DNA of 64,000 nt from Adineta ricciae (taxonomy: Eukaryota; Rotifera; Eurotatoria; Adinetida; Adinetidae). This document shows positions 1 through 14,367 of this stretch, piece by piece. Position 1 is the first letter of the stretch. Each line of letters begins with the position of its first letter. The notes below the pieces were generated by a model, which worked only from the letters and a program-made list of their open reading frames with translations, searched no databases and had not been told where the DNA came from. A program made the position numbers and the translations under genes. The DNA is taken from NCBI GenBank assembly GCA_905250025.1, contig CAJNOJ010000037.1:124001-188000 (forward strand), given 5' to 3'.

Positions 1-946
1 CCATTATATGAAGATGATGATACAGAAGAAGGCGAAGAAAAACCTCGAACAGTAATCAAAACAAATGGATATGGCCACTCATCACCTTTCATGCCCGTAC
101 CAGCGCCACCGCCAACGACATTGGTTGGTGCGAAACGTCGCAAATGTAATGTAGCACACAAAATTAATCTTGAAGATAAAGTAAACTCATTTTAGAAGAT
201 TTGAGTCCATTGAACAGTACCTCTGTCTTTATTCTTTTAGAATGTGGAAGCATCTTCTGCCTTGCTTAATCATTCTCGACGATCGAGTAAGCTTTAAACT
301 TTGATTAACTGACATCGAGTATTTTCACTTAATATTTCCAGGTTCGCCAATTAACAACCATCCAATCACGAAATTCTCGCCTAGTCTCATATTCGGTTCA
401 CATTCACCTAAGCATCAGCGATCGAATCTATTCCCATCTGCTCTCAATGGCCATGATCTTTCATTTGGCTCTTCAGCATCGACAACAATACCGCCCTATC
501 TGGATCCAGCCACTGGTGCATTGATCGCCATTGTTTCAAATCCACATCACGCCGCGTTACTTGCTCAACAACATCAGCAAATATTGAAATCTTCATCAAT
601 ATCACCATCATCGACGAATACTATGGATGAGCATGAAGTCGCTCCAGCAAAACTGACTCCGCAGCCGAAGAAGTTTCCGTGTCTCCTCTGCGGCCGTGAT
701 TTTTCAAACAAGTCAAATCTCAATCGTCATCACAGCATCGTTCACGTTGCCATCCGAAATTTCGAATGTGCACGTTGTCCGAAAAAGTTCAAATTACGAC
801 AAGGTTTGAAGACTCATATGCAACGATGTCATGGAGTCAGCACAGATGAGCCCACATTTGTTTTACAAAAACATCATTTACATAATTATCATCGTCATCA
901 TCATGCTTCGTCCTCATCATCATTTCTTGCTCAAACGAATAAATAA
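1..946 (+). CDS. C2H2 zinc-finger protein, 3' part only
   Basis: The open frame runs in from the left edge, so the start is missing. Two introns are visible: 181-240 and 287-341, both GT-AG. Joined exons (1-180, 241-286, 342-946) stay in frame to the TAA at 944-946. The visible part begins acidic (EDDDTEEGEE), then has Pro- and Ser-rich stretches. Two adjacent C2H2 fingers follow at about 685-835, both of form C-x2-C-x12-H-x4-H; the first contains SNKSNLNRH. The tail is His- and Ser-rich. A nuclear DNA-binding transcription factor is the likely role. The Asn-Lys-Ser-Asn-Leu-Asn-Arg helix is somewhat like disconnected/basonuclin fingers, but I cannot assign the subfamily. A polyadenylation-like AATAAA overlaps the end of the frame. 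Confidence 0.8.
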
Positions 947-3492
947 ACACAGGTGCTACTGGTTTTTTTCTTCTTCAGTTCTTCGTTTTGATAGTGTTGT
1001 TTTCTTACTATATTTCTTCTTCGTTATTTATTCAATAACAAAAATAAATTTTACTCTAATTTTATCACAGAAATCAGTATATATATACGTATGTCTTATC
1101 TGCGTTAGTTTGTTATTGATTATGTGCTAATCGGACGGAAAAAAAGAGAGCAAATCTGTGGAATAAATGCACCGCGAATAGAAGAAAAACTCATGCTCTT
1201 CTCGATTGTATACAATATACTTAGCGGACAAAAAAGGAATAGGAATTATTCGACGAAATGCATCTCGCACAGCTATTTTACAGTAGAGAAAAAGTTCCAA
1301 TTCAACAGAGAAAAACATACTAATAATTGATAGGTACATATCAATCAAGAAGTGGATATTCTATGAACGACGACTTATGTTTTGTATAATCTGTGTCAAA
1401 TATCACTGTCATCTTCCAAGGCTTATGTTGATGTCAGTAGATTTAACATAAGCACAAGGTTCGAATACGACTGTTGCCATTTGTAAAATTACAAATTATG
1501 ATTTGTTGTATATACACAGTGCATTCTAAAATGAAACTCTCATGCTGAATCTACAAGACTCTGACATTATTATTGGAAAGCATCAGCCGATGCATAACTT
1601 GAACATCAAATTGGGTAAATTACTCAATAGTTTATTTCACTATTAGAACGTGTATTATCATTGGACATCTTTGTTAAGAGTGTAGATTATAGACCTCAGA
1701 TAAGAAAGAACGTTTTACACACGAAACTGATACTCTTGGAATGTGTCTATTCGGTGTGTAATAGATCTTTCTCAGCATCTGAATGTTTTTCGGTAAGCCA
1801 AATACTACAAGGTTAACACACATGGTCAAAGGAAACTACCTCATGCGTGCTAATGAATTATTCAATGCTTGTTTAGAGTATATGCAGTCCTTCGATTTGA
1901 CTACGTACCACGTTCATGACGATAATCATCGACGAGTGATCATGAGCTCTCATCTCTGCAATATGCAGTATGCCATTTTTCTAAGAAGATCTATTCTTCT
2001 CTTCAATCTACTGTATGCATATTTTCTCTATCGATCACTGATCCATTTGCTAAATTCGACCATAGTTATTCAATGTATTATTCCTTACTTCAGTGACATC
2101 AAACAATTAGATGAATCAGTTAAGTAAATCAAAGTTTCATTGTTCAGATGAGTCATTAGGGAAATCATTGAAAGCGACATATTTAATCTGAAACGGAAAA
2201 ACAACATATTACAGTTGAGTATTTCACTTGAACCTATTTCATTATCTAGTGTTCGATCTTTCAGCTTCCGTCTGAGATTAAAATCAAAGTCTGCGCGAGC
2301 AAAGCTATTCTGCTTACAAATAGGAGAAGAGCGTTGAAATAGTTACTTGAATTCCAGAAGAAGAAATTGTTTTTTCTCTCAAGTATAATAAACAGTTCTA
2401 AGCAAAAGATATTATCAATAACCTTTTGACGTCATTCCACATATGGAAATGGTAAAAAGTAAATTAACAGAAAAATAAACAGTTCCATTGCGTAGAAAAT
2501 CAAGACGGTAAAAAAGTACATCTCAATTATTCTTCGAGTAAACAGATACGCTTTTTTCGAAGTCTAATCTTTCGATTGAATTCTTGAAGAAATATTTATG
2601 AAACTTCATCGTTATTTGATCGTTTACATATCAGATCTGTTTCATTATCTTGACGTGTAAGTCGATACGAAAATGAAATTCTCGTCAACAGAAATGAAGT
2701 GATATTCTCTCGTTTGCATTTTTTTGGGTGATTTTTGTTCCGATATAATAACAACAAAATAAACTTTCATGAGAAAAAAATCTCTTTCATACAAACACAC
2801 TTTGCTTATGTCATCTAGAGTGCAAAAGAAAACAAACAAACAAAACTGAAAGAACAAAGATGAGATAGAGCAAAAAATAGCTTCAGAAAAAAAACCGCTA
2901 ATATTCATCGTCTGAGTTCGGCATGTTCCAGTTTTTTTTTCTGTTACGATTAATTAAATATGAAGAAAATGAAATAAAAATAATAATTTCGTCGATCACT
3001 GTTGCACAGCTACATACAGACATTGAACAATATCGTTGCATCATATACCATAGAGAAGACAGACAACATGTCATTGCATATACAGGAAAAATACATCGAA
3101 GAAAAGAAGAAAATATATAGACATACAAGTACAAAAGATGATCGACTATTAGTGAGAAAAAGAAATATGTCCAAGCAGTCAATTGCCGTGCAGCAACATG
3201 TCGCTACAAACCGGAAAATTGCATAGAAGAAAACGACAGAATACTTGGATTGATCATATTCAAGTATGGATGCGGAGAAAGATGTTCTGTGCTGGTCGTA
3301 ATAAATACTTGGAGAAAAACAAGACCTTCTTTCATACGTGTGCATATGGTAATAAATAAAAAGAAAACGAAGAGAAAACGACAATGAGTTGAATGAATAA
3401 TACACGGATTAATGAGTAATGAGAATTCCACCGATTTCGGAAGCAATTCTATGAGTACGGAAATGAGGAGAGGCAATGGAAGAAAGATAGTT
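947..3492. other. Non-coding interval
   Basis: AT-rich sequence between the zinc-finger gene and the convergent PCBP gene. Open frames here are short, lack recognisable domains and show no consistent splice structure. The left part probably holds the 3' UTR of the zinc-finger gene, and the right edge the 3' UTR of the PCBP gene. Confidence 0.6.
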
Positions 3493-5019
<1,527 letters not shown>

Positions 5020-8000
5020 CGTAACTTATGCTTCAATCTTGTATGTTGATTTGATTAGTATGAGGGACAGATTTTGTAGGTGAAAATCAAGGGTAGGTAG
5101 GTCGTGAAAATGTGTAAAAAAAGAAGAAAGAACGAAGGGAGAAGGGTACCTGAAATGAGAAAGCAAAGAAGTGAAGAATTTTCGATACACTGTCTCTAGT
5201 GTAAAGTAACGTTTTGTCATCAACTGATTTCTTTTCGTCGAGTACATATTTTGTCGCAATGAAGAGTCTTGATTTTCTTTTTTATTCTATATCGAGTACT
5301 CTTCTCTCCTTTCCGGATGTAGTGCCGTCAGAGAAAAATTGAAGCGAACTATTGGCATCCATAACTAGTTGTCTCGTTCGTCTTTTTTTCTCTCTCTCCT
5401 TCTTACATATAATTGCTCTCGGTTCTCTCTTTTCTCCTCTCTCTCTCTCGCGTTATATTTTTATTGAAAAACTCTAGAGAGATCCATGAATATTTTACTA
5501 TCGGTATTCGTTGTTAGATGCTTTTCTTTCTTATTATACCATGAATAATTCATTATGACATGATCGGTGAACGATTAATTCTCTTCCTGAGCGGAAAAGC
5601 GATTTTTTTCCTTTTCAGCTCTATTTTCTTTTACTTGTCGGACTATCTTATAATCATCAGGCTATTCTATTATCATTCTTTCAAGAGCTCTCGGTCACTT
5701 TGACTATTCCTATTTATCCTACAAACGATTATGGAGAGCGGAATGAAGGAAAGAAAGAAATCTGTAATAAATTATCTCAATTCGACTCATTCGCAGTTAG
5801 TTTCCTTTTGAAGAGATGTACTCTTCTACTTACACAACATATGCTCAGCTGTCGACAACAATAAACAGACTATCGAGAGCGAGCCGAGCGAAGAGAAGAA
5901 CTGAGCGCATCGAACAGAACAAAACAGAAGAAGAGATTTCAGTCGATGATATATCGAACTAATTGACAAAAAAGTAGTGAGTAAACAGTAATTTTCCCTC
6001 GAAATGTTGTTAAACACTTCCTATACGATATTTAACATGAATAAATATTTAGAAAATTGCTCCGTTTTCTTCTTCAATTATCCATATTCTTTTAGTTACC
6101 GATCATTCGCGTATTTCGCAGTCACAACAGCATTACTTATTCTTTTATCTCGCTAACAATATAGTAAATTGTCTTCTTTTGCTGATCAAATGGTCACATT
6201 CATTTGATGCGAAGGACGAAAAGAAAGCTGTAAATCACAGATCAAAAGAGAATTATCATCTATCACAAGATAACTATAAGAATGCGAAACACGGATGTTT
6301 AGTGACCTCAATTAGTCGATTGCGTGACTTGAAAAAACATGTGTATCGTTCATCGTATGCATGTGCGTGATGTCAATTAGAAAATAACAAGCTCACCGTA
6401 GGACATGAAATGGAAAATACTATCTAACAATTACTATAAAAAGAAGTCGATAACGAAAAGATTTATTCTAACAGAAAATCTGAAGGATTCCAAATCATAC
6501 GATGAAATGTTAGCTCCGCTGATTAATTGTGACACGGAACTCGAAGAGAATGTTCTGTAACTTATTTGGATAATGCGATTGAATCGATGATTCATAGTAG
6601 GACGAGATTCGAAAATAGTCTTTTGACTTCTTCTTCTTTGGCCCCTAACTAATTTGTCTTCTTTTTTTACTTATATCCGTCATTTTTCTTCGAGTCTAAA
6701 TGTGTCGTGCATTTGACGTATATACGATGTTGTGAACGCTAGAAAAAAACTCTCAACGAATACTAATCTCTCGTCTTTTCTTTGCTCGTTCTCTCTCTCT
6801 CTCATTTCTCTGACGATCATATAAGAGGCGTTCGGAACTGCGGATGAGCAGTATAGGAGCTTGCCTTCGACATCTAATAGTCGATGAATGATAAGAAAGA
6901 AGAGAATCATCTTCCTTCTAACGACTGTCACATCAACATTAGAACAGTAAAATCAACGATGTTCAAAGAATCTAATAAGATTATATACAACGACAAGAAG
7001 ATGAATGCTCATTCTCCAAGTCTAATGAGAGACTTAGACTATCGAACATACAGTTCCGTATAAATGTATACTACACTAGTATTAGCATACACACATTCTC
7101 CCTCACTATATGAAAGCCTACGCATCTAGACAGGAAGTAATCTTAGAACAAACACTTTTTTCAAAATGTAGTTTCCTGCACTACTTAGAACGGGATGGGA
7201 GAGAAAGACAGAGAGAGAGTGAGAGGGATGATGATCGTACACCCACATAGTTCGGTAATATGCATGGATCATAATTGGATTGAGAGCATCATCTATTTCT
7301 TTTATTTATGGCAGAACATGAATATAGATAGGTCATTACCTGTACAAGATGCACGTAGAGATGAATGGAACACGTTAATCGAAGTCAAAATCTGAAAGAA
7401 ATGAGACTACTGAAGATTATTATTAAATATGTAAAAAAAAAGAAGCAGCAGACATAGCAGCTGGAAAAAAGAAGAAGAAGAAGAAGAAGAAAAGACGAAA
7501 GAAGAGATAGACAAAAAAGCAAGACAGTCCAGACCGTTAATCAACATCTCATCTCTCTGTTTCTCTGTTTCTTCCTCCTTTGTCGTTCTCTCTTTCTCCC
7601 TGTCTTCAGCCTCATCTTGTGCTAATTCTACTGCTACTCATAGTGATGCTTTTTCTATTGTCAGAACAATTTTCATCTTAACGTTATACATAGATACTGC
7701 TGTTCGCACAAGCGAAAGAGATTCTATTTATACGATCATCACTGATGAACACACGGAAAGACAAGAAGGAATTCTCTCCATGATAAATAATCGATAAGAT
7801 GTACACATGAGTCGTTTGAATTTGAAAACTCTTCGCAGATGTCTCGTCTGATGTGCTGAGAAATGACAAAACCAGATCTTGAAATATCATATATCTAACA
7901 GATTCTTGTGTTTATTAATATTGTCTCTGATTTGCATATACATATCTCGCAATCTCGATAAAATAAAACGAGAAGACGGAATTCTCAATGGAACATTTAC

Positions 8001-11000
8001 TTGTGAAGAAAGACAAGAAAGAAGATGATAGTTTTTCAATAGTAGAAAAGATGTCAAATTTACTTATTGTTATTGTCACAATGAAGTATGAAAGACATGA
8101 AAATAGAAAACTTGTCTCTTGTCTATACAATATAAATAATGAATGAGAAATGAAAATGGCTTGTATCACTGTTGAGTTATTTCTGATGTCTGATTAGAAT
8201 GAGAAGTTTTGCTGTGCAATTGCGCACACACAATTGTCAATTATCTCGGTATTTCATATATGGATGATGGTGCCGATGAAATTGGCATACGCAGCCGAAG
8301 GGCGGCCCGATAGAAACAAACAAGTAAGACAACTTTAGTCTTTCTACCTACAACAAGGCAAATCCAATCAATTTCGGAATGAATTATTCCGACTGGTATA
8401 TTTTGTTGTCTTAACATATATTTATATACGGAATGCCGATAAATCGCTATCGATCCATCTCGTTTTACAACCTTAATCTGATACTTGGCACATCTATTAG
8501 AAAAATGACAAGAAAAATATGAAGAAATTGTTCAGACATACTTGCACCAAAACGAACGAATACGAGGAGGAAAGAATCTCAGAAGGTCTGCGATTTTCCT
8601 GCTAATGGTTCGCCGAAATCAATATCGAAGAAAGATTTTCCTTCACGTTCTTTTGTCTCGTGGCTCTTTTTAGTATAAGCAACGTGGATGAATATTAGTC
8701 TGAATATTATTTGTTATTGTCGTCTTGGTTGGTGTCGTAAAACATGAGAGAAAAAAAAATCATTGGTACTAATGTCTATTCGAAGGCGTGGGCAATGTGT
8801 GCCAAAAAAGAAATAATAGGAGGGAAAAAAAACGAGAGAACGAACGAGAGAGAGAGAAAATAGAATATGCCGTTACTGCTACTAATATACTATATTGCTC
8901 GATAGTAACGAAGAATTTCCTCGACAGTGTTTGGATTTGTATACTGTTTGGTAAAAGAATCATTTGCCTGACAAAAAGAAGAAGAAGAAGAGAAATCAGT
9001 ACACTCGAGTTTTTCGTGTTGTCTTCGACATCGTGTCTGTCTGTCGCATTGTTGTTTCATTCTACTACGAGAAAAAAACGACAGATCATCTGAATACGCA
9101 AACAAACATGTGTATGCATATGTATATATACAGGGATGTTTGCTCGAAGGGTTTGTCAGTGGGCGATTGGAAAGACAGACAATGTGACAAAATGCAATAC
9201 TCGTTATTGGTACTCATCTTATCCATCTTTTCTTTGCATCAATTTGTTTTTAGCTTACAGTATTGAAATGCTGAAGTAACTAAGCAAATGCGTTTTCTTA
9301 TTGAGTGGGACTCGTAAGAACGAAGAAGACATTTATATTTCAAACAATCGCTAGAGAAGACCTATTTTTATCATCATTGTTTTCATTTCTATCATTTTGT
9401 GTGCTTATGCAAACACCCGCATGTACTTAAATAAGATGACAAGATGCGAAGTGTAGAAAAGGAAATACACTAATCATTTATGACTGTGTTGGCATGTAAA
9501 GATATCCAAGTAACAAATGATGAGAATATCTCGAAAGACCGCTGATTTATTCGAAGACATGTCGAGTTACGGTTGTTTAAATGCTCTCTGTGAAATCGTG
9601 ATATGTATTTAATGGGTTAAGTCAATCGAGGGTGGCGACTCTCCAGTGTATGCGTATGTTGTGTCATTTATCATCTTCGAGTGGTAGCGATTAGAAAACA
9701 GCGCGTTAAGCAACAGACGACATTTCATCGATCATCGATAAATATAACAAGAAGACGATTCGACCTTGTCGATCGTACCCAGAGACGGGTGATATCAATA
9801 TTAGGAGAGAACAAACTTCTTCGTATACTCGACATATGAAAATGTCAGCTCATAATAAGATGATGAATTGTCTAATTGGCATGACAATGATTTATAATAC
9901 AGTAACTCTGCGACAAAGGAAGAAGAAAAAGGATATGATCGGTCTATTTAATGATGTGTAAATAAATATTAGCAACAAAAACTATTTGTTATTTACGAAG
10001 GAATTCGAACGATAAATTTTATTTGAAGGGTCCTATTCAACTACGAAATTCGTGTTAAGTACTTTATTCTTCGACTGAATAGTATCGATCTGTCTGTTGT
10101 ATAATTAAACTTACTTTTCCTATCGACAGTTGAAAAGTTGTGAATCGCTTGAATACGATTTGTTCGAATTTAAGATGTTTAGGTTGCTTTCTACTGTAAT
10201 GTTTGCTAAAGTGAGTGTGAAAAGTATCGTTCCGTCGTTGATTTCAATTCTGTCGTCTGCAAGTTGTGTGGCGATTGATTTAAAGGTATACGGTAGATAT
10301 ATGCATACGAGCTCAACTATTCAGATGTTCGTTCTGGTTTCTTCGAGATCAAAAAAACAAAGCTATGAATCTTGTAGATTTTCATTCTGACATGAAAAAC
10401 TAGAAGAAAAACAGATTGTTTGCGAGAAATATTTCGAACAGTTATTGTCTCGGTAGACTTTTTCTTTGCCTTCGTTATATAGTTAACTGACGAAGAAGGT
10501 CGAAACGATCATTATCAGTCTCTTGTTGACATGATCATTTCTAATGAATGTATATAAATATCTCAGTGTATATACTGAGAAAAAGAGATGACATCGACAC
10601 CCGCAGTTCGAATATCAATAATCAATGAATGACATTATACGATGGAATATCGTGAATTCCGTATGTACATTTATTAAAACGATGTGAGCAATAAATGATT
10701 GTAAACATAACGCGATGGATCAAACAGTCATTTTCACGACCTTCGGTATCAAAGAAAGTCCATAATGATATTGCGACGATATTTTTTGGAAGTATTCGAA
10801 AGAATCTTAGACAGTGGATATTATTCTGTATTGCAGAGCGAGACACAATCTTATAAAAAACTTATCTTCAAACACTAAGAAGTTAAAGCTGATCAAAAGC
10901 AACTTTGAAGCGAAATTATTGATTCCGACGAAGCCAGCCTTTGTTTAAATAACGTTTTCGAAATCTTTATTTGTCCTGAAAAGTCATACTACTTTTTGTA

Positions 11001-12600
11001 ACTATCCTTAAATTTGATATATAGCATTATCATCAATCAACATTGGCCTTTTCTTTAAGTTATTTTTTTTTGTAATAGATCAAATAGAAAATCGATCTCT
11101 ACATAATAAGTTTAACATTCGTGCATGATGCCATAATAGAGCAGTCGCTTGACATCATTTACAATCAGGTCATGATGCATGATTGTAAAAGTAGTAACCA
11201 TTCATCTTATCCATAGATATTTTAGAAACAATCTTCTACACATGTCTCAATCTATTATTTTGCGGTTTCAGACCAAACAAAATAAGCGAATTGTAAACTA
11301 TTCACAAGCATGCAACTCAAAAGTGATCGTTGCGCTATTGATCCCCATTATATTCTCAGTTTGGTTATCCTTCTCCCTGATAGATTCATCATATGTTGTT
11401 TATTGCTATGACATTGCATTAACTTTTCAATTCATGTTTTCTTTTTCAACGGGTCAAATTGCCATTTGTGATTTATAGACACCATATAATTTCCTTAGAA
11501 ATAAATTGTGAAATTAACTCGCATTTCATACGTATTGCGTTGATGAATATCATAGAAGTAGAAGAAGAAGACGAAGAAAAAGGAAACACAGTTGGGGTTG
11601 GGTTTTCTTCGCCTAAATTACCATCAGGAAGAATAAACATGTGACATGAATCAAGAACGAAGATGAACATTAGGAGAAATCTTCACTTCTTCTCTGTAAA
11701 CATTGAATACCACGCCTACTTGATCAGGAAGAGTCTGAGTGTTCGTATACTAAAGTAAGATTGCGGTGAAGGCTGTTTTTTCCCAATCAAACGAAAACAA
11801 AGCGTTAAAATCGGAAAGAATGAGTTATTTTTGCCTTCTATTCGAGCACTTTTCATCTCTTAATTGGAAAGAAGACGAGACGTGCGGATGCGTTGTTGTC
11901 TTAAGCAAATATGAAAGTTTTGCTTCTCAGAAGAGATGACTTTTTTTTTGTTTGTCGAGAAAAGAATGCATCGAAAGTACGTAAGATGTGTTTTTTCCTC
12001 TTCGTATCACATCATTGATTTGATCGATGTAATCAATGCTTAATATGAAATTAAGCGTGTCTATTTATTTTCGATTAGTCAATTGAATTAATATCGAGGA
12101 TTTCTCTTCCCCCTTCTCTCTCAATACCGAGAGAAAGCAGAAAATCCGTTCATTGAGATTGAATACGAGACTTGACTAAAAGACTAATCATGTTTTCCGA
12201 CAGTTTATCTATAGGATGGATATTAAACCATCTCTTTCGTTCTTCTTGAGAGGAATCTCTTTTCTTCTATGCTTTTGGATACTTCAACTCGAGACTGCCA
12301 GTAAATTAAATGCCTTGACAAACGAGAAAATCTTCGTAAAAAAATGGACGACGAGAAGGAAGAGGAAAGCACGGATCTTGATGGAAAAGGAAGAAGAAGA
12401 GGATCGAGAGAGACGAGAAGTAGAGAGAAAATCAAATGAAATCAAGCTGTATATATTGAGCAGTGATCCCCCGCTTCTGATGTCATCGTTTCAAACGTCG
12501 ACAACTGACGAGCAACACAAGTTTCATACGACTATCAAGTCTTTCTATTGGTATCTTACGATGATATTCTTTATTTACTAATTCTAGATTATAATAAGAA
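5020..12600. other. Long non-coding interval with simple repeats
   Basis: About 7.6 kb between the divergent PCBP and neuropeptide genes. I found no open frame with a domain or convincing exon chain. Contents include CT/GA tracts (about 5385-5455, 6785-6805, 8840-8860), a GAA run at about 7465-7495, and a small GC-rich patch with two hairpins at 8272-8306. It may hold 5' UTR exons and regulatory DNA for both neighbours. No tRNA or known microRNA could be supported. Confidence 0.6.
7463..7496. repeat. GAA/AAG simple repeat
   Basis: Purine-only run dominated by repeated AAG/GAA triplets inside the non-coding interval. It is ordinary low-complexity sequence with no coding frame around it. Confidence 0.7.
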
Positions 12601-13067
12601 ATGAAACTCTCATATAGTCTATTCATATTTGCCAGTTGTGTATTGGTGCTTGTTTTTCAAATAGCATGTTTAGGTAGGGAGAATATTGTTGCTTTTTGAT
12701 AAAGAGATTCTCTTCCAGATGCAGCTGCATTGCCCAATGAGAAATCCGCCATGGTTGAAAGTAGTGCAAGTGATGAAAATGATGCATCCGTACGAAACAA
12801 AAAGGAAGCAAATGGAATAGCACCACAACAGACCATTCCTGTACCTCTTCGTCGTCATCATTTAAAATTTGGTGTTTTAGGCAAACGCTATGCCTATGGC
12901 TATTTGGGTAAACGCACCGAAGGTAAACATAAACGTGATGACTATTCTTTCGAATCACTTCGTTCTTCGTCATTCTAGTACCAGAATTCGAAGAAGATTT
13001 TGAAGACTGGCTAAATAATCTTAGAGAACGCCGTGCCGGCCGACCACAATATGGCTTATTAGGCTGA
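12601..13067 (+). CDS. Neuropeptide precursor with three predicted [FY]GxL-amide peptides
   Basis: Three exons: 12601-12673, 12719-12922, 12979-13067; introns of 45 and 56 bases, both GT-AG and in frame, giving 121 residues. The N-terminus (MKLSYSLFIFASCVLVLV...) is a classic signal peptide, so the product enters the secretory pathway. After an acidic spacer comes a dibasic RR, then HHLKFGVL-GKR, YAYGYL-GKR, an acidic spacer ending in RERR, and finally AGRPQYGLLG at the stop. Each peptide has a C-terminal Gly amide donor and dibasic flanks, so the predicted products are HHLKFGVL-amide, YAYGYL-amide and AGRPQYGLL-amide. The shared [FY]-G-x-L-amide end faintly recalls allatostatin A/buccalin-type peptides, but I cannot assign a family. 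A good AATAAA lies at 13098. Reading through intron 2 gives a false end (…SLRSSSF) at 12978. Confidence 0.85.
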
Positions 13068-14367
13068 CCTATGTTGTACGTTGTACAAATCCTTTGAAAT
13101 AAACACTTCTCCTCTCATATTTATTCTAATCGTTGTTCCTCTCGGCGTCTATAAGCACATGCTATTCGATGAATAGATTTCTTTTTATTTTATGGAAATT
13201 AATACAATAGCTATGATGTGTCTAAAGAGTACACTCATGAATATTAGATATCATATTAATATTTGTTTTCGTCGAATATTTCATTGGTAAACATGTCCGT
13301 TGACAAAATTAAAAATGCATAAACTCTTGCGGATACGGAGAAAACAACTCATATGAAATCAATTGTGAAAGTATTTCACCAAAACACAATCTCGAAGAGA
13401 GATTGATTTTCTAGAAGTGTTAAGCAAAGTCTAATCTGAGTTCATCGTTCATGCTCACTAAAGATCTTGATCGTATTTTCCGTTCGTGCGAAGTTGTCTG
13501 TGCCAAACAAACATTCTCGAGATTTCACCAATTGACTTCAAAGAAGAGTGTTTTGAGAAAAACTTCCACAAGGTGTTTCATATGCGAAACTTCTTCCTAG
13601 ATGAAATGACAATTGTCAGGTCAGCGTTTGACTCTCAGTAGTTGTAGAAAGACAATCTATTGAAGTTCATGCGTAGGATTGAAAAAGAGAATCCTAAGGG
13701 AATTTTTTTATTATTCTTATTTTATAGACGTCTTATTTTCTTAGGAATACAATCGTTGTCAAAAATTCTTTTATAGGAATTATGAAATAGAATATAAAAT
13801 GATATTCTACTTGTCGACAAGGCTTTGTTGATTCATATCGAACTTCATTGAATCACTGAAACATGATTACAATCTTTCAACAGACAGAAAACATTGTTAA
13901 TTGCAATGTAATCATCAGCGATATTCCACGGCTGCTAACTGACGATAAGTTTAATGCCGCGCATTGACGTCGATTCTGGAAATGAGAAATAAAGTATAAA
14001 TGTCAGTGTCTGAAACGTTTTCACTAATGACTAGTCATCATAGCATGAGAGAACAGATTATAGCGAATGTTCTCATAGCGCATTGAAACTAATAGTTCGT
14101 TGACCTCAGTTTTGTCAGATTGCTTTCAACTTCTTAGAATACACTCAGAAAGTTGATTCTCTCCCTTCACTCCGTGAATACAATTCGAATGGAATGACCC
14201 TTAAAGAAAGTTTTCTACAATCAATTGGTTCATTGGGAATCGATAATAGGTTTAGCAATCAAACATTTATTTATTCGGAAACGAAAAGAAAATATGCATG
14301 ACCAAACAGAAGCGAAAGCAAATAGAAAGTTTTTTTTTCATGAACGTCCTCCGTTGATGAGTGGCTG
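13068..14367. other. Non-coding interval
   Basis: About 1.3 kb between the 3' ends of the neuropeptide gene (+) and the polycystin gene (-). Apart from the polyadenylation signal near its left end I see no supported feature. Confidence 0.6.
13098..13103 (+). terminator. Polyadenylation signal AATAAA of the neuropeptide gene
   Basis: Canonical AATAAA hexamer about 31 bases after the TGA of the neuropeptide precursor, followed by a T-rich stretch. This is consistent with 3' end formation there. Confidence 0.6.

Noticed and set aside
1783-2127. A 114-codon plus-strand frame after the zinc-finger gene.
   Set aside because: No domain, no codon bias or splice context; expected by chance in AT-rich DNA.
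8089-8099. TGAAAGACATG, matching the first 11 bases of miR-71.
   Set aside because: The rest of the mature sequence does not match and there is no complementary arm at hairpin distance.
12216-12581. A 121-codon frame just upstream of the neuropeptide gene, with a hydrophobic start.
   Set aside because: Low-complexity Arg/Lys/Glu content, no splice logic and no domain; more likely 5' flank.
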